From: Talinum fruticosum
Lineage: Eukaryota; Streptophyta; Magnoliopsida; Caryophyllales; Talinaceae
Direction: 5' to 3'
Length of the DNA: 64,000 nt
NCBI GenBank assembly: GCA_021018815.1
Contig: JAITYX010000062.1
Location: 3,625,501-3,689,500 of the forward strand
Every line of letters begins with the position of its first letter. Within the stretch, counting starts at the first letter, position 1. Below the pieces are notes generated by a model that made no database searches, was not told the origin of the DNA, and worked only from the letters and a program-made list of their open reading frames with translations. The translations under genes and the position numbers were made by a program. Shown here one piece after another: positions 55,030 to 64,000 of the stretch.

Positions 55030-57060
55030 ACATGCAATCTAAATAATGACTTGAGAAATTCATCAAATATCAAGAATTATAGAAAAGTTTCTAAGTATTA
55101 CGGCGAAATCCAGAATTCGAGTATCGAGAGAAAAACTAAAAATCATATTCAAAGTTTCGATTAAGTAAGATATTAATGTGAAGTCCGAGTATCGAGCTAA
55201 ATATGCAAAGTTTGACTATCGAGCTAGATAAGATAATCAATTGTAATCACCAGAGCAACGTCAATAATTCCGAGTATAGGAGCAAAATAACAAAAGATTT
55301 CATTCATTGAGAGAAAATATATATACAAGGCGAAAAATAAAACTAAAATTGTTCCCCTAAATGTGTGAACTCCTAAGTTCACCAAAACACATGATTTTTC
55401 TCCCCTAATGCATTGCATAAAAAAATAACAAGAAGAGAAAAAAATGTTGGACAAAAAAGTTAAGGAGGTAACGAGAAAAAAAGGTTCTCTCGAGATGGTT
55501 GATTTTAACTTCATTGGCGTCAAACTAATTGATGTTTCTCTTCTTCTTCACCTTCGCCCTCTTTAGCTGAGCCCTCAACTTTTTTGGTTAAGCAGCCTTA
55601 GAAGACTCTGTTTGGGCTTGCTTCCTCTTTTTCCTCTAAGTCTCACAGTGTCCACTTCTTCCGATGATTCATTAGAGGAATCTTCTTCTTCTTCTTCTTC
55701 TTCTTCTTCTTCTTCGGCTATTGTGGAGGCTGGTTGAAGGTGATATGAGCATCCTAGAACATTTTCATCAGCTCCTTAGCGAGAGCCTTGGCATTAGCAA
55801 GCTATTTTTGTAGAGTTTCTTACATTTAAAGAAGGAGAAGGATGAAGCTTTTGAATGAATCCAAGGTATCCTTGAATTCCTTAGCAAGAAAGAAGAAATG
55901 AGAATTCGATTTTTTCAAAATTTTGAGCAAAGGTACTTGGGCTCCGAAGGACCAGGAGTCAAAAGAAGAGATAGAGGAAGTGGCTGAGCAATCTCGGATA
56001 AGTGAGTCCAGACCCCAGGTGAAGTTTCCTGGTATCCAAGATTGATCAACTCATCTTTCCCGATCATAACGAGTAGGAGTAAGATACTGATAAGGGAGAT
56101 AGAGCTCATAAAAAGTAAAGACTTTGGAGAGTAGAGATCGAGAGAGGTTTTTGGTGTATGAGAGGACATAACCGATCTGTTGAAGAATGAAAGAAACAAA
56201 TCATCCCCATCAATATCAAAGCCTTCCATGATGTTATAGATGACTTTGAGAACAGAGTTATTTGGTTTCTCTTTAGCATAGAAGTCATCTCGCAACCTAA
56301 GCAAATTTCTAAATATTGGAGTTGAGGAAAAGACAATCTATGTTGAAAATTTTATGGATAAGGGCAAGATTGATGACAATCTTTTTCCCTTGAACTTTAG
56401 AGATTAGAATCGAGTAAGTGGAGGACAAATTTTGATAAAATTCTATGACTAGTTCAGGGTAAACATAGTCACGAGAGGGTTAAAAGAGTGAAGAATTTTG
56501 TGGAATTCAGGTTGTTAAGCCACAAGATTTTGGTAGAGAGGAAGAATTTGTTGTCCAAACAGTAGTGTGGAGCGACTGATGGTATGTTGGATTCTCGTAG
56601 CTTTAAGGAGGTTCCTTGTTTTTGTTCTAAGGCCTCATGTTCGGAGGCCTGAAGCTTAGAGATTTGAAGGGTGAGTCTAAAAGAGGTTCTTAACTTTTTC
56701 TTAGTTGTAGAGACAACCTCAACCTCATGATTTTTGTTTGTCATGTTTGATTGAGAGAGTAGAAGAATGAAAAGAATAAAAATCTTTGTGAAAGTGAGAG
56801 AAAGACTAAGAACGAAGACTAAGAGTGAGTGAGTGAGAGAGAGAGAGAGAGTAAAACCTAGAATCTAAACTAAGTGAGAATGCTAGAGAAAGAGCATATC
56901 TAAGTGAGCGAAAGAGTGAGTCTAAGTAGGTGAGAGAGAAAGAGAGAAAGAGAGTGAGTGAGAATGCTAAGTGAGAAATGAGTGAGAATGAAGAGTATTT
57001 GTAGAAAAAGATTTTCAAATGACTAGAAAGATGATTTGAGTGTCGAGCTCTCTAACAGCC
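55030..57060 (-). pseudogene. Retroelement leader and first ORF (broken)
   Basis: On the minus strand a long CT-rich leader (56760-57010) precedes a start at 56744, MTNKNHEVEVVSTTKKKLRT. Further pieces at 55915-56304 (RLRDDFYAKEKPNN, FDIDGDDLFLSFF) and 55224-55523 continue in shifted frames. This layout, with LxxFYxxL-like and GxxIxxSxxxI-like pieces, resembles the leading ORF of large plant retrotransposons, but I cannot name the family. A (CTT)n microsatellite lies at 55680-55716. Confidence 0.4.
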
Positions 57061-57568
57061 AAAACTATAATGACTAGTTCCCAGCGCAGTGATGAGTCAG
57101 CGAGTCCCAAATGCTAGTTTTTCATTCGAAACACATGGGATAAAATAAAACGGTTTGTGAAAACATGATCCGAGATTCTCTATTAATTAGAGTTGACCTT
57201 AGATAGTTGAATGTCCATTTTAATTAGAAATGAATTTGATTTAATTAGTCGTCCGAGTGCTTAGATAATACTCGGATAACCAATGGCCGAGGTTCAATTT
57301 CATAAGTTATCAATTGAACTACCGAGTCTTGTGAATCTCGAGCTGAGTTTCGGCTGAGTTGCTTATTCTGTTAAACTGGCTTAGTTGGTGACTCATTTCT
57401 TTTTTTCACCATTTCGAGATCAGCTTCAATGAAGTCATCATTATCTCTCTTAGCTTGAAATATGATATTGTAGACTCACTTATCCCGCCACAATCGGCTT
57501 CATTAATGACAATATGGATGCTTTCTTCCACTTTGTTAGTATTCTTGTTAATAATACGATAAGCTTTA

Positions 57569-59240
57569 TGTTCATCGTAGTTTCTACGACTTACAAATAA
57601 AAGTGACCTCGAGTGAGTATTCGAGGATGTCGAACCACGAGTGAGTAGGGTTTCAAGTATTGGAGCCTAATTCGAGAGGCTCAAGGTAAGCCAATTTAAA
57701 TATGTGGGAAAATTAAATAATGAAAACTAAATCAAAGAAAGTTAAAGAGGTGGCTCATTTATGATTTTGTCAAACAAGCTAATTAGCCAAGACAAGGCCC
57801 TAACCTTCCCAACTTAAGCTAGCAAATTGAGATGGTCGATTGCATCGAGAAAGCTCACCCAAACCCACTTTCATGGGTCATGAGCTAGTCTAAGTGGCCT
57901 AATCATCTATTTTCATGGAGTTAGCCCAAATAGACTACAAGGTTAGCAACCCTTGGACCTAGCTTGGGTTCAGGCTATTTTCATGCCAAAATCCTTACCA
58001 TTCAACTCTGCTACACTAGCAAATCAACCTCACCTTTCGGTGTAAGTCAATCGCCCAAAAACATAGATGAAAACTCTTTCAAACATTTCATTGAACACTT
58101 GGTAGGCATGAGTGAAAACTCAAATTTGCAAGCATAAATAGGGTGTCGCTAAGCCTAATACATGGCTAACTGGCCATAATCACAATACAAGCCAACCAAA
58201 CTATTCACTAAACATGAGAAAATTCAAGTTAAAGTCTAAACTAGCAACATAACAAATAAGCATGGAGAGGAAAGAGAAAACTAAACTAACTTGCATAAAT
58301 CAAACAAATGAACATAAATCAACAACAAAAATAACAAACATTTAAACAAAACATTAACTAAACTAACATTAATCTAACGAAATTAACAAAAACAAAGTAA
58401 GAAATAAAGAGAAAGAGAGAAGAAGAAAGCTTAGCCATTTAAGCTTCAAAGCTCCATGGTTCACAATCTTCAACCCAAATCTACACTAATCTAACTTCAT
58501 TAATTTTCCTAATGGAGTTTTTGCTAACTATAAAACTAATCTAACACCTAAACTCTAAGCAAGGGCTCTCTCTAAGAGGCCTCCCCAAAAATGTAGCCAA
58601 AAATCAGTTTAAATAGCCTAAATCAGCTAAAAACTAAGACCTGGGGCATTGGCACGGCCGTTTCAAGTGACACGGGCATGACCGTGTCAAGCCTCTGGCT
58701 GAAAAAGTAGAAAAATGCCCCAAACAGGGCCACCACAGCCTGCCCCACGGCCATGGGCCAGACCGTGGGAGCTGCCACAGGCTGTGCCATGGCCTGTGGG
58801 CAGGCCGTGGGGGCTCCAAATGGCCTTTTCTTGCTTTGACTTTCGTTGAGCAGCTCCGGGACTAGTCCGAGGTGATCTTGGCGGCTCATGATCGCTTCAA
58901 AGAGTCCTCAAGAGGTTCTTCTTGGGTGCTAAAATGCCACAAATGCTTGAATTTTGAGTGTGGTGATTCCAAAACTTTACTTCGAACTTTATGAACTCTT
59001 GCGGAACGTTCACATGGGCTTGCAGATGATCCAACATAGCAACAACAAGTTGAGTATGGATATTTGAAGCTTGATTTGCCAAAATCATCATCATTTTCGC
59101 GCTATTCTCCGCAAGTTGCCCAGTTTGGCTTATTTCTTACAAAAGTAAATAAAATGAGTAAAAATCATAAAATTATATTATTTACGAGCCAAAAATAAGT
59201 GTTAGAGGGCGTATAAAACATATCATTTATGCTCCGAACA
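57569..59240 (+). mobile_element. Solo LTR, family 2, with perfect target duplication
   Basis: 1672 bp from TGTTC to GAACA, flanked on both sides by CTTTA (57564-57568 and 59241-59245). It interrupts the copia pol relic, whose coding sense continues across it. Length and sequence match 53356-55029, and the truncated copy at 44.5 kb is a third member. No internal retroelement sequence is present. Confidence 0.9.
58738..58812. repeat. GC-rich inverted repeat inside LTR family 2
   Basis: CCTGCCCCACGGCCATGG is followed about 45 bases later by CCATGGCCTGTGGGCAGG, a near-perfect inverse that could form a strong stem. The equivalent at 54530-54600 is less perfect. It stands out in an AT-rich LTR. 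Confidence 0.75.
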
Positions 59241-60728
59241 CTTTACCATGGGTTGAGTACTAAGGAAAATACATTCATCTGATCTAGCATCAAATTTAGT
59301 TAGATGAGTCTTACCATTATTGTGAACAAAATATTTACATCCGAAAGGCTTGAAGTAGGAATTGTTGTGTTTCTTTTCATTGTAGAGCTCATATGGTGTT
59401 TTCTTGAGGATTGGGCGAATAAGACATCGGCTCAAAGTGTAGTTGGCGGTGTTTAACTGCTTCAGCCCATAAGTAGTATGATAAATCATTCTTGAACATC
59501 ATTGTTTTACCAATCTCCTCAAGGGTTATGTTCTTTCTTTCTTTCTACAACTTCATTTTGGTGAGGTGTTTTTGGTGCTAAGAAGTTGAGAAAGATCCCG
59601 GATTCGTCACATAAATTTGCAAACTCGGAGTAGTCAAACTATGAAGAACTCCTTGAAACCTTCCTTTTTATTCTTAAGAAAGCATACCTAGGTAAATCTT
59701 GAATAATCATCAATAACAACAAGCACATAAGATTTACCTCCTAAACTCTTTACAGGAATTTTCCCACGTAAATCCATATGAATTAGTTCAAACACTTTAG
59801 ATGTGGAAACAGTTTTAAGTGGTTTAAATGATTACCTAACTTGTTTCCCTTTTACGAAACATCACAGATTTTATCTTTGCTAAATTCACATTTAGGGACT
59901 CCTCGAACTAACCCTTGTGAAGATAATTTCTTAATGGTATGTATGCTAATATTACCTAATCTACGATACCATATCTATGAATCATCATTTACTACATCTT
60001 TAAGATAAAATAGTTTATGAGAGGAATTGCTTAAATAGATAGTATAGATATTACATGACCTCAGACCAGAAAGTTTGGTTTCGTAGGTTGTTGCATCTGT
60101 GATGAAACGAGTCGGTTTGAGTAAATGTTACCTCTTTAGATATGCTCAAAAGGTTGTACTTGAGTTCTTGAATGAGGTAGATTGGATTGATTAAGTTGTC
60201 TCCATATCCTAATCTTCCAATCCTAGCAATTTTACCTTTGTTGTTATCTCCAAAAGTGACTCTACCATCATTCATCTTCTCCAACTCGATAGAGTCACTT
60301 TTAATCAGGATTAGTAGCCTTTTATGATATTTACCAAAGGTAAAGGTAAAAATTAATTTGAATAGATCAAGGTCAATAAAATAAATTCTAATTAGCTGAA
60401 TGAAGGTATATGTCAATATGTCGAAAATTAAATATGCAAAAGAAAACAAATTAGAGAAATGTCGGGTCACAGTTTTTTTTTTAAATGAAAAAAAAACAGA
60501 AGTGTAAAATAAGGAGGATAAATGAGAAAAGTGGGGGAAAACACACTTAGAAATCAAAGCAGTGACGAACTCAAAGGCACAGCAATAAAAGACGTTTAGG
60601 CATGTGCAGACGAAGTCTAGAGAATGACTCATTATTCTGCAAAGTAAATTTTTTCAGAAAATATCCATTATTCTGCGAAGTATACAGGAAGGAAGCAAAA
60701 GAATTGTGCACGGATGGAAGATAGCTGA

Positions 60729-61586
60729 TTAAATTATGTAATCAGACCACTCTGAAATAAATGAAGTATGATCCATAGACTCTCCAGGCACATCCTCATT
60801 CTTGGCTGGTTTCTCCTTTCCTCCAACCAACCTTGCCGGGTTCCCTACTGCAGTTGTCCTGGCGGGGACATCAATAAGCACCACTGACCCTGCCCCAATC
60901 TTCGCCCCGTCACCAATCTTGATGTTCCCCAAAATTGTGGCCCCAGCACCAATCAGAACTCCATCACCAACCTTCGGGTGCCGATCACCACCCACCTTTC
61001 CTGTCCCTCCGAGGGTCACGTGGTGCAAGATCGAGCAGTTGTTGCCAATTACAGCTGTCTCTCCTATAACCACCCCGGTGGCATGATCAAACAAGATTCC
61101 CTTCCCAATTCTTGCGGCTGGGTGGATATCAACAGAGAACACATCTGATATTCTTGAGTGGAGGGCGAGGGCAAGAGGCCGCCTTTGCTGGTTCCAGAGC
61201 TTGTGCGCCACTCGATGAGCTTGGCAGGCCAAGAAACCCTTGTAGTTGAGGAGACAGTGAGAGAAGGAGACACAGGCAGGGTCACGAACCCGGGCCGCTC
61301 GGAGATCAGCAACTACTGCTGCCCGAAGGGAAGCGTCAGAGGAGAAGGCATTGAGAAAGAGGTTGTAAAGAAGGGTAGACAGCAATGTGGAGGAGCAGAG
61401 CTTGTTTCCAAGGTGAAAGGAGAGAGAGCGCTCAAGGGAGGAGTGAGAAAGGATAGTAGAGTAAAGGTAGGAGGCCAGAGCTGGCTCTGACTCAGCATCA
61501 CGGCGTGCCTCAGCTTGGATTTGCCCCCACAACCATGCCTCCTCCTCCTCGTCAGACTCTGCTCTGCACTCCAGTGGTAAAGCCAT
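60729..61586 (-). CDS. SERAT: Serine acetyltransferase (SERAT family)
   Basis: 285 residues from the ATG at 61584-61586 (MALPLECRAESDEEEEAW), uninterrupted by introns. The enzyme transfers acetyl from acetyl-CoA to serine, giving O-acetylserine, the carbon skeleton for cysteine. The N-terminal alpha-helical domain spans residues about 15-150. The left-handed beta-helix has IDVHPAARIG-like repeats (IHPAARIGKGI), DHATGVVIGETAVIGN, TLGGTGK and GDRHPK with catalytic histidines, then IGAGATILGN and IGAGSVVL. The C-terminus ends SEWSDYII; the terminal isoleucine docks into O-acetylserine thiol-lyase. Upstream to 61685 the frame stays open but lacks ATG, and TTTGCAG at about 61658 looks like a splice acceptor, so a 5' UTR intron is likely. 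Without a clear transit peptide from this start, it may be cytosolic; an upstream exon could change that. Confidence 0.93.
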   Translation of the reverse strand: MALPLECRAESDEEEEAWLWGQIQAEARRDAESEPALASYLYSTILSHSSLERSLSFHLGNKLCSSTLLSTLLYNLFLNAFSSDASLRAAVVADLRAARVRDPACVSFSHCLLNYKGFLACQAHRVAHKLWNQQRRPLALALHSRISDVFSVDIHPAARIGKGILFDHATGVVIGETAVIGNNCSILHHVTLGGTGKVGGDRHPKVGDGVLIGAGATILGNIKIGDGAKIGAGSVVLIDVPARTTAVGNPARLVGGKEKPAKNEDVPGESMDHTSFISEWSDYII

Positions 61587-61689
61587 TGTTGATCGTGGTA
61601 TGCAAAAAGTTCCCCTGCTGATAGATGAGGAAGTTCCAAGGGAAAAAGTTCTAGCTGCAAAGTTCAACAGAAAAGGTACGGCCAATTAA

Positions 61690-63755
61690 ACAAATGCTTT
61701 ATAAAATTGAACACCAGACAAACCAAAAATTTCTTGCACCTTTGAAATAAATATTTTCATGGGAGCATCATTTAAAATCTGTTTTTGTTGACTTTAGAAG
61801 AGAGAACAATTCTAACCATAAACAGGTCCATATTTTAGGAATTCTAGGAAACAGAAAAGAGGACAGATTTTCAGAAGCAGAGTATATATGTCAATCTAAA
61901 AGTGCATCTTAGCTGGATGCTTCTCAAGGTTTCAACAAGTAAAAACACATTTGAAATGAGTGAGATGAGCAAGTGCTAGGAATCTGGGATCCAGTAATGC
62001 TGAACAGGTTCCATTTCAAACATGGCAATATCAGATGCATAAGCCACCCAATATCCCAGAAGTTGTAACTTGAGGCAAAAAATTAACAAAAAAGAAGGGT
62101 TTGTTCATAAAATAAAAAGGAATAACTAGTGGGGTATATTATCTTGCAGGCATAGGGAGTGATAATCAACCTCAAAATGTAAGAATGCGCTATGAAAAAA
62201 CTATAGTGGGTTTCGCTTTGGCAACTGAGCAAGTCACAAGAATCTGACACACATAGTTATAAGTATACAGGTCAGCACAGTTGCCAGAATCACAAAGCAG
62301 AATAACTTACTACGATACAAGAACTCCGATGTGGTAAACAGCAGATATTCCTAGTCTGAAATAACAACTAGCTTTGATTTATAGGCAATAAGTGTAAGAG
62401 TAAATTAACTCAACATATAAATTAAATGTCAGACAAAGTAAAATAAATTAATTGTCTTAAAATACATTGTAAAATCAAAAGACCAAAAGAATAATATAGT
62501 ATTTTCTAAGTGACTTTTGCTTATTTAAGGACTTTTAAACTTGGCCCCATATAACACTAACCATATTTTATGATGATAGAATGAAAAATTATGTATGACA
62601 TTATCATATGATAAGAAGTAAGGGGAAAAAGTATAATAGTCAAGTAACAACAAAGTCAAACAATGAAAATTATAAAAGCAAATTCTATAATAAGAAACGA
62701 TGTTAATAATTTCTAGAATGCAAATTTTTTAAGCATGCAATATTAGTTTAAAAAGCTCACACCTAGACGCAAGAAAGCCTAGGCGCATACCCGTGCGCTT
62801 ATTTGGGTGTCAAGCACAACCCCTCCAAAAGCCCATAGAAGTGCATGCTTTGTGGGCTTTTTATCGAGGCGCACTTAGCAGCTGGGCGGGCTTTCTGGAT
62901 AACCAAAAAAGACTGATACTTACCTCAAAACATCATAATAGTAAAAAGCTCCAGAAAGGGATACTAAAGAAGAATAAACATCATTATACTGCCTTTACAG
63001 CTTATTTAAATCAAATAAATAATACTATAAATATCCCGATATACAATAAAAAAAACTACAGTAATCAATTGTCTCAAAAAACAACCCACATTAAAGAGGT
63101 GAATAATATTGAGTCAAAAAGGAATATTAGAAAAAGGTAATGCAATTTGCAGGCCCCTTTTTCAAAGATTCTGTTCAAATTTTAGTGATGAAGTGGTTTC
63201 TGCACATTAACTTAATTTGGACTGACTGGAGTAATTCACTAATTGTATATGCAAATGGAATGGGTTAGTAGTTAATTGTCCATTAATTAGAAGAATAAAC
63301 ATCATTAGGCAATTCAGGCAAAGGCACGACAATAGAAAAGTTCCAAGAAGAATAAACAGTAGAGAAACTACAAGGAAAGAGAATGCATCACAATCTGTGA
63401 TTCACAGAGGCCCAAATGCCCATAAAAACACATTCTTATATTTGCAGGCATATTTCTATGACCAACTTAAGCATAACAGTCTGTGAAGTCACTTAAGCAA
63501 AAAAACAAAGATCACAAGCTCAAGGATTTGACAATATGATCTTTGGTTAAATAGTACAACATCAAGAACAATAATAGCTAGGAAGAGAAGAGAAAGTCAA
63601 TTAAAATAAAATCCTCAGTTAAAATACATTTCGACCACGGATTGGTCAGATACATCAGCATGGTTTCATTAACTTCATTATTGGGATAAATTCAACTATA
63701 CACTTCTCAGTTTTCACTCAAATATACTCAAAAAGAGAAAAGATTTGATCATTTT
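61690..63755. other. Serine acetyltransferase upstream region
   Basis: Probably 5' UTR intron plus promoter and intergenic DNA. 62758-62890 contains AGACGCAAGAAAGCCTAGGC and GAGGCGCACTTAG, a GC-richer repeat-like patch of a kind scattered in plant genomes. No gene recognised. Confidence 0.4.
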
Positions 63756-63759
63756 TTGC

Positions 63760-63960
63760 ATCAAACATGGATTGGTCAGATACAAGGAGAATGCATCATA
63801 GCTTTAGCAGCCCTACCATTATCAACAAGCCCATCAATCATAGATGTCCAAGAAACAACGTCTCTCTCCAGCATTTTACCGACATTTTATCAAACACCTT
63901 GCAGGCATATTTCTACGTTCACAAACAGCCATATGCTCATTGGGACTCTAGTGCCCTAAG
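63760..63960 (-). pseudogene. Pentatricopeptide repeat fragment
   Basis: The minus strand reads ACKVFDKM, then, after a one-base shift, MLERDVVSWTSMIDGLVDNG and RAAKAM. This is a typical PPR unit (VFDxMxERDVVSWTSMIDG) of the PLS-type proteins that process organellar RNA. A stop follows and no other repeats are visible, so it is a broken fragment unless more lies beyond the window. Confidence 0.65.
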
Positions 63961-64000
63961 CTCCTACCAGTGGAGGAGCTAGGACTTTCATCTATGGGTA

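Larger units (their letters stand above)
57415..60460 (-). pseudogene. Ty1/copia pol relic, split by a solo LTR
   Basis: Minus-strand blocks in order: DGRVTFGDNNKGKIARIG and KYNLLSIS (60150-60270), a gag-pre-integrase segment WYRRLGNISIHTIKKLSSQG (about 59940), integrase pieces (EFANLCDESGIFLNFLAPKT, 59570-59630) and YELYNEKKHNNSYFKPFGCK (59320-59400). After the LTR at 57569-59240, KAYRIINKN and VEESIHIVI (57500-57565) continue the protein. Stops and frameshifts are numerous and reverse transcriptase is absent. The element is inactive. Confidence 0.8.

Noticed and set aside
61158..61490. Plus-strand frame of 110 codons opposite the serine acetyltransferase
   Set aside because: It is the antisense shadow of a GC-rich coding exon, without recognisable content.

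Overview
This window is nuclear DNA from a flowering plant, almost certainly a eudicot. The genes have many short GT-AG introns, the background is AT-rich, and most of the sequence is dead or fragmentary transposable elements. No bacterial operon, CRISPR array, rRNA or tRNA gene was seen. Only three protein-coding genes look intact: a copine of the BONZAI family (6.7-13.3 kb, minus, 16 exons, 576 residues), a secretory class III peroxidase (41.8-43.1 kb, plus, 3 exons, 322 residues) and a serine acetyltransferase (60.7-61.6 kb, minus, 285 residues from its first ATG). They are functionally unrelated neighbours.

Layout. 1 to about 6.2 kb: a decayed endogenous pararetrovirus (Caulimoviridae-like) on the minus strand. 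Promoter, tRNA primer site, movement-protein-like ORF, coat protein with CCHC knuckle and aspartic protease are recognisable. A solo LTR with a perfect 5-bp target duplication splits it. 6.7-15.3 kb: the intact copine gene and its upstream DNA. 15.7-17.7 kb: a broken gene with two DUF3615-like units. 18.3-19.9 kb: the 5' half of a LINE. 20.7-21.3 kb: a small transposon-like segment carrying a DWNN-domain fragment. 22.3-24.6 kb: a DUF7745-type retroelement ORF and short tandem repeats. 25.18-31.43 kb: a second, truncated and inactivated copy of the copine gene (exons 1-9 plus upstream DNA), followed by a third fragment with only promoter and part of exon 1.

31.6-34.1 kb: an element with inverted terminal repeats of about 235 bp and an unrecognised gene-like interior. 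34.1-38.0 kb: a CACTA (En/Spm) transposon relic. 38-41 kb: MITE-like pieces and a GACCCGAACC minisatellite. 41.8-43.1 kb: the peroxidase. 44-60.4 kb: nested LTR retrotransposon debris, including a copia gag relic, a second solo LTR of the family found in the pararetrovirus, three members of a 1.67-kb LTR family (one splitting a copia pol relic with a perfect TSD) and a retroelement leader with its ORF. 60.7-64 kb: the serine acetyltransferase, its upstream DNA and a pentatricopeptide-repeat fragment.

The most informative feature is the copine locus. One full gene sits beside a roughly 5.9-kb truncated copy that varies in divergence along its length, with a spare promoter fragment behind it. 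I found no convincing new multi-gene system. The best candidates for undescribed biology are this three-part copine duplication, the gene-like content of the 31.6-34.1 kb element, and the captured DWNN fragment. Exon limits come from reading splice signals and family similarity by eye, without alignment tools.
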